A DNA stretch of 34,905 nucleotides from an uncultured Eisenbergiella sp. (GTDB lineage Bacteria; Bacillota; Clostridia; Lachnospirales; Lachnospiraceae), in NCBI GenBank assembly GCA_910585455.1, contig CAJUEL010000050.1, positions 1 to 34,905 on the forward strand. The letters run 5' to 3'. The position numbers were made by a program, and so were the translations under genes. Of this stretch, positions 6,235 through 14,755 are shown in pieces. Under the pieces are notes generated by a model, which searched no databases, was not told the DNA's origin, and saw nothing but the letters and a program-made list of their open reading frames with translations. Each line of letters opens with the position of its first letter. Position 1 is the first letter of the stretch.

Positions 6235-8316
6235 TCATTGTCCGAATAGTGCCATTCTCTCTTCTTCCGTCATAAAAGAAAGACTTTGTATCTTCCAGTT
6301 TTCGTCACGGATGATGTGGATGTTTATAGTCCCCTGAGGGTTCATGTCCAGCTTGTAGAAGGATTTTCCAGGCTCGTTTTCTAAAATGATGCCGATGAGC
6401 TGTCCCTGATAGTACCAGTTTTTCCCTTCATGGGTGATGCCGTAGGACTGATACTCCCGGTCCTGTTCTTCGTCCAGCTTTTTTTGCATCTCATCCAGCT
6501 CGTCGTCCTTCTTTGTCCTGCCATGCAGCATCGCGGCAAAGCCGGGCTCCCGATCCTGGATTGCCCGCACAGCCCATTCCTCCAGCTCATCCTCTCCCAT
6601 GCGGTTGATCAGCACGGAGAAAAATCCTGTCTCCCCGTCCATGTAAGCTCTTTGTGCAAAATAAGAAACCAGAGGGTTATTCACTTCCAGCCAGTTTAAG
6701 CAGGTGGCAAAGGTTGCAATCTCGCCATCCTCATAAAATCGTTCCAGCCACGCTTTCTGCTCTTGCGCTTCCATCCCCCAGAAGGTCGGCAAAAACTGCG
6801 CCAGGTTTCCGGTTTCCAGAACTGTAATGTCATAGCAGGCTGTGTTTCCCAGCCCGACCGCCAGAACCGGCGCGTTGGGGGCATCCTCATCCATATTTGC
6901 AAGACTTGCGTCCCGCATCATGATATTATAGATATCTGCATCCCTCGCGACGCCGAACAGGCCGGCATGCTCTGCCTCCGGGTCGGTCATGGTAAGGCCC
7001 GCAATTTCAAAGCCGTTGCCGTTATAGCTGCCTGTAAAGGGATGCTCCATCGTCCCGATGGGAATCCACTCCTCCCCGGACAGCCGGATATCCGCCTGCT
7101 GCATATAGCTTTTATCCATGCCATACCTGCCCGTACCGATTGCCCGAAGCTGCGCCTCGTCAAAGACAAGATAATATGTATTTCCCTGAAATTCCAGCGT
7201 TTCCAGCTCTACGGCATCCTCTTTTCCATAAGAATATGCATTTTGGGTATATGCGCCCGTGAAGGTAAATCCGCAGCAAAGGACAATTGTCAGCAGCAAT
7301 AGCGCACAGACGCCCCCTTTTGTCATTTTCCGATAATCCATAATCGCACCCAGCCTTTCCTTTAACAAGTTTGCTTCCTCGCAGAGCGTGACCGCAGACG
7401 TAGTATGCCGGCATCCGCAGCCTGTTTTGGCGGCATGCAAAAGCGTATCCCCATAGACGCGCCTGCCGCTGTCATCCAGCATGGAGATAAGCGCTTCATC
7501 ACAGGAGAGCTCACAGGCATGCTCCAGGCGCTTTTCCATGAGCCAGACCAGCGGATTGAACCAGTGCAGGCATAACGTTATCTGCATCAACCATTTGTAT
7601 AGCAAATCCAGCCGCTTACAGTGAATCAGCTCGTGCCGGACCGTACAGGAAAATTCCTCTTCCGTCAGGCTTGTCGTTGGCAGCACAATGCAGGGCTTTC
7701 TTAATCCCATCAACATCGGTGTGGAAACCTGTGGATTTTCATACAGCTCCACACAATAAGCAATCCGCAACCGGGATTTGATTTCAGAAAAAGTTTCCAG
7801 CAGGTGGATGTCAGAAATTTCCCTTCGCCCTGCCCGCACATATTTTACAAAGCTCTGATAGGCGGTTATTCGCCGCATCAGCAAAAGCAGCGCTCCTGTC
7901 AGCCATAAAAACCACAGGATATCCCCTCCTGCATGGAAAAGTGCATCGCTTTTGCGGCTGTCCGCTGTGATTTCCGATTCTGCGGCGGGGATGTCCTGTC
8001 GGGAAACCGGCCAGGATACATCGTCCCCGCGCAAAACCGTGTTGTCCCATACCGCCGGATTCAAAGCCGCCGTATCCGAAGTCTCTGGTTCCATGTTCCG
8101 CACGTTTTCCCACTCTGTCCTCTCAAACAGCGCTCCTGCAAGGCTCACCGGCACTGTGACCGGCACAAGGAGCCGCAGGATGACCACCAGCCAGATATAA
8201 TACTGCCACTGCCGGCTGATTCTTCTGCGATACAGCGGGCTGCACAAAAGCAAAAAGAGGATCAAAAGAGAGCCGGAAAGGGACAGAGAAAGAATCGTTC
8301 TCAGCACCTCATTCAT
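6235..8316 (-). CDS. M56-family (BlaR1/MecR1-like) membrane metalloprotease with unusual sensor region
   Basis: A 693-residue protein. Residues 1-150 hold three membrane segments. Then comes the M56 peptidase with HELIH at 228-232 (zinc ligands and catalytic Glu) and a downstream EHACELSCDEAL segment. A fourth membrane segment (near MTKGGVCALLLLTIV) precedes a long external part. Unlike BlaR1, that part has no penicillin-binding SxxK domain. It begins with a beta-helix-like stretch (WIPIGTMEHPFTGSYNGNG, then GLFG) and ends in a charged helix and a small YYQGQLIGIIL segment. Such proteins sense an outside signal and cause cleavage of the partner BlaI-type repressor. The ATG at 8316 has GGGAGGAGAG before it and overlaps the repressor gene by eight bases. 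The ligand is unknown. Confidence 0.85.
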   Translation of the reverse strand: MNEVLRTILSLSLSGSLLILFLLLCSPLYRRRISRQWQYYIWLVVILRLLVPVTVPVSLAGALFERTEWENVRNMEPETSDTAALNPAVWDNTVLRGDDVSWPVSRQDIPAAESEITADSRKSDALFHAGGDILWFLWLTGALLLLMRRITAYQSFVKYVRAGRREISDIHLLETFSEIKSRLRIAYCVELYENPQVSTPMLMGLRKPCIVLPTTSLTEEEFSCTVRHELIHCKRLDLLYKWLMQITLCLHWFNPLVWLMEKRLEHACELSCDEALISMLDDSGRRVYGDTLLHAAKTGCGCRHTTSAVTLCEEANLLKERLGAIMDYRKMTKGGVCALLLLTIVLCCGFTFTGAYTQNAYSYGKEDAVELETLEFQGNTYYLVFDEAQLRAIGTGRYGMDKSYMQQADIRLSGEEWIPIGTMEHPFTGSYNGNGFEIAGLTMTDPEAEHAGLFGVARDADIYNIMMRDASLANMDEDAPNAPVLAVGLGNTACYDITVLETGNLAQFLPTFWGMEAQEQKAWLERFYEDGEIATFATCLNWLEVNNPLVSYFAQRAYMDGETGFFSVLINRMGEDELEEWAVRAIQDREPGFAAMLHGRTKKDDELDEMQKKLDEEQDREYQSYGITHEGKNWYYQGQLIGIILENEPGKSFYKLDMNPQGTINIHIIRDENWKIQSLSFMTEEERMALFGQ

Positions 8317-8695
8317 GCCCCTCTCCTCCCTGCTCCCAAAAACGCCGCAGCTCCTCATAGTCCGCCTCGGAAAACATCTCCTGTTGGATCAGCGTTGCCA
8401 CAAGCCCCTTTGCGTTTCCCGCATACAGCTTATTGACAAAAGTCTGTGCCTGCGCCGCCTGGTAATCCGCCTCGGAAACGACGGCTTTATACTCATTGCG
8501 CCGTCCGATTTTGCCCGTTTTTAAAAGTCCCTTCTCCACCAGCCTGGACAACAGCGTGATCACGGTGTTTTTCTGCCATGTGCGCCCGGACTTTTCCAGC
8601 TCCTCCATCAGCTGGGCATAAAGCGCCGTTCCTCCCTTCGCCCAGACAAGCTTCATCAGCTCCAGCTCGGAATCGGAAACCTGTTGTATCATCAT
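8309..8695 (-). CDS. BlaI/MecI-family transcriptional repressor
   Basis: A 128-residue winged-helix repressor. It opens with VSDSELELMKLVWAKGG, the family's usual first helix, followed by WQKNTVITLLSRLVEKGLL for the recognition helix and LLKTGKIGRRNEYKAVVSE for the wing. The C-terminal half is the dimerisation region. I take ATG at 8695, preceded by GGAAAGGAGG; a longer upstream frame lacks a site. It is co-transcribed with and overlaps the M56 protease, the standard pairing in which protease-triggered cleavage relieves repression. It probably represses its own operon. It could also control the divergent MoxR operon, because the two promoters lie back to back. No beta-lactamase is nearby. Confidence 0.92.
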   Translation of the reverse strand: MMIQQVSDSELELMKLVWAKGGTALYAQLMEELEKSGRTWQKNTVITLLSRLVEKGLLKTGKIGRRNEYKAVVSEADYQAAQAQTFVNKLYAGNAKGLVATLIQQEMFSEADYEELRRFWEQGGEGHE

Positions 8696-8732
8696 ATGCT
8701 CCTCCTTTCCTAACACTTTGTAGGCCATTTTT

Positions 8733-8761
8733 ATGATAACACCATGTAGTCCATATGTCAA
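8733..8761 (-). promoter_or_regulatory. Promoter (and possible operator) of the blaI-type operon
   Basis: TTGACA (8756-8761), a 17-base spacer and TATCAT (8733-8738) form a strong minus-strand promoter. The spacer contains an imperfect dyad (ACTACA, three bases, TGTTAT) reminiscent of the TACA/TGTA boxes bound by BlaI-type repressors, which would allow autoregulation. The operator part is weak evidence. Confidence 0.75.
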
Positions 8762-8775
8762 CGGTATTTTTCTGT

Positions 8776-8804
8776 TTGCGGCAAAAACGCCATTGTGTTA
8801 TGAT
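8776..8804 (+). promoter_or_regulatory. Promoter of the MoxR-DUF58-transglutaminase-MATE operon
   Basis: TTGCGG (8776-8781), a 17-base spacer and TATGAT (8799-8804) on the plus strand. It lies back to back with the repressor promoter, with only 14 bases between the two -35 boxes, so one bound regulator could affect both directions. Confidence 0.72.
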
Positions 8805-8867
8805 AAAAAAAGAAACGGGTACCGCCCTGCGTCTTCCCGTTGCGGAAATATCCGAAAGGAGCAAGCC

Positions 8868-9800
8868 ATGAACGAACACAATCCGGTTTCCCGGCTGCAG
8901 GACAATCTGAACCGGTCCATCATCGGGAAAGAAGCCGTCATCGAAAAGCTGATCGTCTGCCTGCTGGCGGAGGGACATGTCCTGCTGGAGGATGTGCCGG
9001 GCGTCGGCAAAACCACCCTCGCCAGAGCGCTGGCAAACAGCATGGACGCCACCTTCGGCAGGATCCAGTTTTCGCCGGACACCCTGCCCCAGGACGTCAC
9101 GGGAGCCAGTATTTACCATATGAAAACGGGAGAATTCGTCTACCGCCCCGGCGCGGTGATGCACCAGATTCTGCTGGCGGACGAAATCAACCGGACGCCG
9201 CCCAAAACCCAGGCGAGCCTTCTGGAAGCCATGACGGAAGGGCAGGTGACGGTGGACGCCGTCTCCTATCCGCTTCCGGCGCTCTTTTTCGTCATCGCCA
9301 CGCAAAACCCCGCCGGATTTCTCGGCACCTATCCGCTGCCGGAGGCACAGCTGGACCGGTTTATGATGCGCCTTTCGATGGGCTATCCCGATGTGGAATC
9401 GGAAAAGAAAATGGCGGCGCTTTTTCTTTCCGGAAAGCTGGACGCTGCGCCAGAGGCAGTGTGCACGGCACAGGAGATTCTAAAAGAGCGGCAATTTGTC
9501 AAAGCGGTGACCGTCAAAGACTCCCTTCTGACATATATGGAAGAGATCATCACCGCCACCAGAACAGAGCCTTCCTTTGCGCTGGGAGCAAGTCCCCGTT
9601 CCCTGCTGGCGCTTCTGCGCGCTTCCCAGGCGATGGCATATCTGCGCGGCAGAGATTATGTCAAGCCCGATGATGTAAAGGACATCGCCACAGAGGTTTT
9701 GCTGCACCGTCTGGTTCTGACGCCGGACTCCAAAATACGAAAGGAAAGTGCGGACCGGATTCTAAGAAGGCTGGTCCTGTCCGCGAAAATCCCTCTATGA
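8868..9800 (+). CDS. MoxR-family AAA+ ATPase
   Basis: A 310-residue AAA+ protein with Walker A GVGKTT (45-50), Walker B ILLADEIN (101-108), and sensor-type segments (FFVIATQNPAG, later SPRSLLALLRASQA). MoxR ATPases act as chaperones that activate or assemble partner proteins, often von Willebrand-type or DUF58 proteins encoded next to them, as here. The ATG at 8868 has AAAGGAG seven bases ahead. The stop codon overlaps the DUF58 start by four bases (ATGA). The substrate is unknown; the conserved MoxR-DUF58-transglutaminase order suggests cell-envelope work. Confidence 0.93.
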   Translation: MNEHNPVSRLQDNLNRSIIGKEAVIEKLIVCLLAEGHVLLEDVPGVGKTTLARALANSMDATFGRIQFSPDTLPQDVTGASIYHMKTGEFVYRPGAVMHQILLADEINRTPPKTQASLLEAMTEGQVTVDAVSYPLPALFFVIATQNPAGFLGTYPLPEAQLDRFMMRLSMGYPDVESEKKMAALFLSGKLDAAPEAVCTAQEILKERQFVKAVTVKDSLLTYMEEIITATRTEPSFALGASPRSLLALLRASQAMAYLRGRDYVKPDDVKDIATEVLLHRLVLTPDSKIRKESADRILRRLVLSAKIPL

Positions 9801-10990
9801 GCGGCGGACAGGGGCGCAATGCCATGCGGATGAGGAGAATATTTCTTGCAGGAATGTGGATCGTTTCCCTGATTTTCATCAGCTTTTTTGGCAACGCGGC
9901 CAGCTATGGGTTTTTCTGGACCGTCACCCTGATTGGTCCGGTTTCCCTGCTGTATCTGACCGCCGTTATCCTTCGCTTCAAGCTGTATCAGGAGCTGGAA
10001 AGCAGAGATTGCACGGTGGGACAGCCGGTTCCTTATTTTTTTGTGCTTCAAAATGAAGACCGCTTCGCCTTCACTTCCATTCAGGTGCGGATGTATTCCG
10101 GTTTTTCGACCGTGGAGGAACTGCCGGAGGGCATCGAATATGCCCTTCTGCCCGGCGATCAATTCCGCTGGCGCACGAACCTGATCTGCAAATACCGGGG
10201 CGAATATGAGGTGGGTGTCAAAGAAATCATCGTGACGGACTTTTTCCGCCTTTTTTCTCTGCGCTATCATAATCCGGGCGTCATCAAGGCGCTGGTTTCT
10301 CCCCGCTATGTGCGGCTTTCTGCCCTGCGCTCCCTCGACTTTTCCACAGAGGTTCTGACCCGGGAGACGCCCGGCTTTGATGCCTCCCCCGCTCCCGACG
10401 TGCGGGAATACCGGCCAGGCGACGATATCCGTCTCCTCCACTGGGGCGCGTCCGCCCGGGCGCAAAGACTGCTTGTGCGCAACCGCACCGGAGAGGAAAG
10501 GCAGGGCGTTTCCCTCTATCTGGATACCCGGCGCTATTTCGCGTCGCCGCAGGATTATCTTCCGCTGGAAAATAAAATGCTGGAGGTCTTTCTCGCCCTG
10601 GGCGGTTATTTTGCGGAGCGGGATATGGCATTTCACGCCTTTTGTGTCCAGCGGACGCTGACAGACATACAGGCGGCTTCCCGCCAGGATTTTGAGAGCT
10701 TTTCCCGTTTTGTAAACGGAATCGCCTTTTTGGAGGAGGAAAAAACGCAGACCGCCGTATCAGAGGTTTTGAGCAGACCGGATTTTTGGAACAGCGGCGT
10801 CTTTTTATTCGTTCTTCATACGCCAACGGACAGTTTTACAGCACTGGCTGAGCAATTGGTACAAAGCGGTGCCCTGGTCGTCCTGTATCTGGTCAATGAT
10901 TCTGTGACGGATACGGACCTTCTTTCGGATTCCCTGCGGCGCTGCATTGTGACGGTTCCCACAGATGCCAGACTGGAGGAGTTGTTATGA
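9797..10990 (+). CDS. DUF58 domain protein, membrane-anchored
   Basis: A 397-residue protein. Two membrane segments near the N-terminus (about 15-60) are followed by a beta-rich region, then the DUF58 core. The core carries the family's best-conserved motif, REYRPGDDIRLLHWGASAR, near residue 205. The rest resembles a von Willebrand A-like fold, the usual partner for MoxR ATPases. It starts at the ATG overlapping the MoxR stop codon and ends overlapping the transglutaminase gene by four bases, so all three are probably translated as a coupled unit. The molecular function of DUF58 is not settled. Confidence 0.9.
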   Translation: MSGGQGRNAMRMRRIFLAGMWIVSLIFISFFGNAASYGFFWTVTLIGPVSLLYLTAVILRFKLYQELESRDCTVGQPVPYFFVLQNEDRFAFTSIQVRMYSGFSTVEELPEGIEYALLPGDQFRWRTNLICKYRGEYEVGVKEIIVTDFFRLFSLRYHNPGVIKALVSPRYVRLSALRSLDFSTEVLTRETPGFDASPAPDVREYRPGDDIRLLHWGASARAQRLLVRNRTGEERQGVSLYLDTRRYFASPQDYLPLENKMLEVFLALGGYFAERDMAFHAFCVQRTLTDIQAASRQDFESFSRFVNGIAFLEEEKTQTAVSEVLSRPDFWNSGVFLFVLHTPTDSFTALAEQLVQSGALVVLYLVNDSVTDTDLLSDSLRRCIVTVPTDARLEELL

Positions 10991-13338
10991 TCACGATGCC
11001 ACGCATATATCAATGGTGCAGCGCTACCCTGCTTGCCGGACTTTTTCTTTCCGTATCCGAAGGCTGGCAGGGCTCTTTGGGTGAAAATGCCCTTTGCATA
11101 ACCGCCTGCTGCCTCCTTTTCCTGTTTCTTTCCGGCATCCAGATCGCCCAAAAAAAGGGATATGCCGCCCTTTTTCTTTTGACGGCGGGCATTTTACTCT
11201 TTTGGGTTTTCCGGTCGGGCACAGAATCCGTTCTGTCCTTTCTCCGGACATTTTTTCTCTGGGCTTTCGGTGAAAAAAATACGCCGGACGGACAGCCTCT
11301 CTCCTTTCGGCTTCTGCTCGCCCTCCTGTTGAGCGCCTGCGCCTTTTTTTCGCAGGGATTGCTGGAGCATGCGCCAAAGTTAAAGCCCGCTGCCGTCCTG
11401 CTGCTTTCCGCATGGCTCGGCTTTTGTATGGTCAGGGGAATCCGCCTTTCCAGAGCCGGAACCGTTTTCGCTTTTGTTTACCTGCTTTTATCCCTGCTGC
11501 AATTCGTACAAAACAGATGGCGCAGGGAGCAGAAGCATCCGGTGAAAAACCATATCATATGGCTTCTCCCCTTTTTGGCGGCGTATCTGACGCTTTTGTT
11601 TTTCCTGCCCTTTCCGGATAAGCCCTACGACTGGCAGTGGGTGAAGCAGGCCTACAAAAACATCCGGGAATCGGTCATCACCCTGACCTGGTCTTTGCCC
11701 TTTGGAAGCAGGGAGGATTATGCGCCCTCCTACACCGGTTTTTCTCAGGATGCCTCCCTGCCGGGAAGCATCAACCGCCAGACGGAGGAGCTCATGCTGC
11801 TGGAAACAAATACCCGGCTCTATACGAATCTGTACCTGACCGGCGAAACCTACGATCGCTTCACCGGCAGGCAATGGGAACAGACCGCGTATCCGCCTGC
11901 CTTTGACAGGCTTTTAGACCCTCTCCTGACGGCGCATGCCTGTCAGACCCTGCGGGAGTCCTATACAACGGATTATATGCTGCGCGCCACCCTGTCCGTC
12001 CGTTATCTGAAATTCCGCACCAGCTACCTGTTCGCCCCTTCCAAAGCCCTGAGCGTCACACAGGGACAAGAGACAATGGATATGAGCCAAAAGGACCGCT
12101 GGCGCTTTGAAAGCCTGCAAAGCTATGGCACACAGTATGCGGTGGACTTTTATCAGCTCAATGCCGGGCAGGAACGGTTCTGGGATTTCTGTATGGATGC
12201 CACAGCGCCTTCCGACGCGGAATGGGAACAGATTTTGCGGGAATACCACCGCATAAACGGACAACGTCTCTCCTTACAGGACGTCCGGGAATATGAAACC
12301 GCCATAGAAACCCTTTACGGACAGCCCCCCGTTTTGTCCACCCCGGTCCAAAAATGGCTGGAGGAAGTGACCGAAGGCTGTAACACGGATGTACAAAAGC
12401 TTCTGGCGCTAAAGCAGGCGCTGTCCGCCTGTTCCTATCAGACCTCTCCCGGGGAACTGCCAGACAATGTGACGGATGCCGCTTCTTTTCTGGAATACCT
12501 GCTTTTGGAAAGCCGGGAGGGCTATTGCGCCCATTATGCCAGCGCCTTTGTGCTGCTCTCCCGTGCCCTTGGCATTCCCGCCCGGTATGTGCAGGGCTAT
12601 CTGGTCCCCACAAAAGGCAAAACCCAGGCTGTGGTCACCTCCGATATGGGACATGCCTGGCCGGAAGCTTACATAACCGGCATCGGCTGGATTTCCTTCG
12701 AGCCCACGCCCGGCTACGCTGCGCGCTTTGACGCCTCCTGGCAGATGCGGCAGACCTTTTCGGAATCCCACCCGGAAATGTACAGCGCTTCGGGCGAAGC
12801 CACCTCCTATGAAACGCCTCTGCCCCAGGAGACTGCCCCGGCATTCGATGCCAGGCTTTCCGGTGAAAATCTGGAAGATGCGGCTAAAAACGCCGCGCTT
12901 TGGCAAATGCTGCGCTTGCTCCGGCTCCTTTTACTGCCGACGCTGCTCCTGCTTGCCGCTCTCTGGCTCCTGGAACGCTGGGCGCTCTTTGTCCGCTACC
13001 GAAAGCAACCCGCCGGAAAACAGCTTCATATCCTGGCAGAATATGCCATGAAATGTCTTGCCGCCCTGCGCTGCCGGCGCAGGGAATCCGAAACCCTGCA
13101 GGAATTCTCCTACAGGGCGGCAGCACAGCTCGGAACAGACACGCCCCTGGCGCTCTTCTCTCTATATGAAAGACTCCTCTACGGAACAGGGGACTTTGCA
13201 CCTGCGGAAATCGCAGCCGCGAAGGAAGCCGTCAACGGGCTTCTGCACATGCTGCGCGCCCAAAGCCGCATCCGATATCTGTTCCTTTGGCTGCAAAAGC
13301 CCTTTCCTGCCACCACTGATCAAAGGAGACACACATGA
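10987..13338 (+). CDS. TgpA-like membrane transglutaminase-core protein
   Basis: A 783-residue membrane protein. The first 220 residues are a run of hydrophobic segments. A large external region follows, with a transglutaminase-like cysteine-protease core: Cys514 in REGYCAHYASAF, His556 in GHAWPEAY, and an acidic residue in ISFEPTPGY, where Glu stands in place of the commoner Asp. After one more membrane segment (near residue 645) there is a cytoplasmic C-terminal domain like DUF4129. The genes MoxR, DUF58 and TgpA-like transglutaminase recur together in many bacteria. The Pseudomonas member is essential and envelope-linked, but its substrate is unclear. The stop overlaps the MATE start codon (ATGA). 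Confidence 0.9.
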   Translation: MITMPRIYQWCSATLLAGLFLSVSEGWQGSLGENALCITACCLLFLFLSGIQIAQKKGYAALFLLTAGILLFWVFRSGTESVLSFLRTFFLWAFGEKNTPDGQPLSFRLLLALLLSACAFFSQGLLEHAPKLKPAAVLLLSAWLGFCMVRGIRLSRAGTVFAFVYLLLSLLQFVQNRWRREQKHPVKNHIIWLLPFLAAYLTLLFFLPFPDKPYDWQWVKQAYKNIRESVITLTWSLPFGSREDYAPSYTGFSQDASLPGSINRQTEELMLLETNTRLYTNLYLTGETYDRFTGRQWEQTAYPPAFDRLLDPLLTAHACQTLRESYTTDYMLRATLSVRYLKFRTSYLFAPSKALSVTQGQETMDMSQKDRWRFESLQSYGTQYAVDFYQLNAGQERFWDFCMDATAPSDAEWEQILREYHRINGQRLSLQDVREYETAIETLYGQPPVLSTPVQKWLEEVTEGCNTDVQKLLALKQALSACSYQTSPGELPDNVTDAASFLEYLLLESREGYCAHYASAFVLLSRALGIPARYVQGYLVPTKGKTQAVVTSDMGHAWPEAYITGIGWISFEPTPGYAARFDASWQMRQTFSESHPEMYSASGEATSYETPLPQETAPAFDARLSGENLEDAAKNAALWQMLRLLRLLLLPTLLLLAALWLLERWALFVRYRKQPAGKQLHILAEYAMKCLAALRCRRRESETLQEFSYRAAAQLGTDTPLALFSLYERLLYGTGDFAPAEIAAAKEAVNGLLHMLRAQSRIRYLFLWLQKPFPATTDQRRHT

Positions 13339-14678
13339 AAGCAAAAACATTTTACCGGAAATTTTTCCCCATTTATATCCCGCTGGTACTGCAAAATGTC
13401 ATCACCATCAGCGTCAATCTGGCGGATAACATCATGCTGGGCGCTTACAGCGAAACCGCGCTGTCCGGCGTAGCGGCGGTCAACCAGATCCAGTTCGTAT
13501 TCCAGCAGCTTGTCATGGCGCTGGGCGACGGGCTCGTCATCTTTTTGAGCCAATACTGGGGCAAAGGGCAGACCGGACCGATGAAAAAAATCGCCGCCAC
13601 CGCCATGCGCGCGGCGCTTTTTGTCGCCCTGCTTTTGTTTGCGCTCGCCAGCCTTTTCCCTTATGGGATGGTGGGACTGTTCACCACTGACCGGCCGATC
13701 ATCGAAGAAGGCGCGCGCTATTTAAGCATCATTCGCTTCACCTACCTGTTTTTTGCCGTAACCCAGCTGCTTTTGGCGACGCTGCGCAGCGTGGGAACGG
13801 TACAGATCGCCTTTTGGCTGTCCACCCTCACCTTTTTTGTGAACTGCGGCATCAATTACGTGCTGATTTTCGGAAAATTCGGCGCGCCCGCGCTGGGCAC
13901 TGAGGGCGCGGCGATCGGAACGCTTACCGCCAGAATCGCGGAATGCGCCATTTTGATTCTTTATATTGCCAAAAAAGAGCGCAGACTTTCCCTGCGCCTT
14001 TCCGACTACCTCAAAACCGACCGCATCCTCGCAAAAGATTATGGCAAAACCGTAGCTCCCATGCTCTTTGTACAGGGGCTCTGGGGCTTAAACACCGCGC
14101 TGCAGACCGCAATTCTGGGACACATGACCGCCGCAGCCATCGCGGCGAACAGCGTCGCCTCCAACCTGTTTTTACTGGTAAAATCCGCCGCCGTAGGAGC
14201 CGCCTCCACCGCTTCCGTCCTCATCGGCCAGACCGTCGGCGCCGGCGACATCTCCAAAGTGAAGGAGTACTCCCGCATGCTGCAGCGCACCTTCCTGCTC
14301 ATCGGCCTCTTCTCCGGAACCGCCCTCTTTTTCCTGCGCATTCCGGTGCTCTCCCTTTACGACCTCCAGCCCGCCACCCTGGAAATGGCAAACACCTTCC
14401 TGATCATCCTAAGCGTGGTCTGCGCAGGGATGTCCTACCAGATGCCCACCAACAACGGCATCATCCGCGGCGGCGGCTATCCCCAGTTCGTCGTAAAGCT
14501 GGACCTGATCAGCATCTGGATGATCGTCCTTCCCCTGTCCTTTTTCATGGCCTTCGTGGTAAAGGCCTCCCCTGCCGTAGTCGTCTGCTGCCTGAACGCC
14601 GACCAGCTCTTCAAATGCGTTCCCGCCTACCTGGAATCCCACTATGGCAACTGGATCCGCAAGCTCACCCGGGACTGA
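13335..14678 (+). CDS. MATE-family efflux transporter
   Basis: A 447-residue protein with twelve predicted membrane helices in two similar halves, typical of multidrug and toxin extrusion transporters driven by Na+ or H+. Recognisable segments include NLADNIMLGAYSETALSGVAAV in the first helix pair (cut here to its sense: the NorM-type membrane-entry motif) and AIAANSVASNLFLLVKSAAVGA in the second half. The ATG overlaps the transglutaminase stop by four bases and follows AAAGGAGACAC, so it is the last gene of the MoxR operon. Its presence there is unusual and hints at export of a compound linked to envelope stress. The substrate is unknown. Confidence 0.92.
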   Translation: MKAKTFYRKFFPIYIPLVLQNVITISVNLADNIMLGAYSETALSGVAAVNQIQFVFQQLVMALGDGLVIFLSQYWGKGQTGPMKKIAATAMRAALFVALLLFALASLFPYGMVGLFTTDRPIIEEGARYLSIIRFTYLFFAVTQLLLATLRSVGTVQIAFWLSTLTFFVNCGINYVLIFGKFGAPALGTEGAAIGTLTARIAECAILILYIAKKERRLSLRLSDYLKTDRILAKDYGKTVAPMLFVQGLWGLNTALQTAILGHMTAAAIAANSVASNLFLLVKSAAVGAASTASVLIGQTVGAGDISKVKEYSRMLQRTFLLIGLFSGTALFFLRIPVLSLYDLQPATLEMANTFLIILSVVCAGMSYQMPTNNGIIRGGGYPQFVVKLDLISIWMIVLPLSFFMAFVVKASPAVVVCCLNADQLFKCVPAYLESHYGNWIRKLTRD

Positions 14679-14755
14679 AATCCCTGCCGCCGCCAAATCC
14701 CGTCGCTGCGCCCCATGCCCGGCGTACGGCGGGCTGTCCGGCCTTTAGTCCCACC
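14679..14755. other. Short convergent gap
   Basis: The MATE gene and the second ABC exporter gene converge here. A small imperfect hairpin (GCCCG ... CGGGC around 14718-14735) could serve as a terminator, but there is no clear T-tract on either side. Confidence 0.3.

Noticed and set aside
6235..8695. A beta-lactam resistance locus
   Set aside because: There is no beta-lactamase or penicillin-binding protein gene, and the sensor lacks a penicillin-binding domain.
9656..10636. Minus-strand open frame of 326 codons opposite the MoxR and DUF58 genes
   Set aside because: The plus-strand genes have clear motifs and coupled starts; the antisense translation has none.
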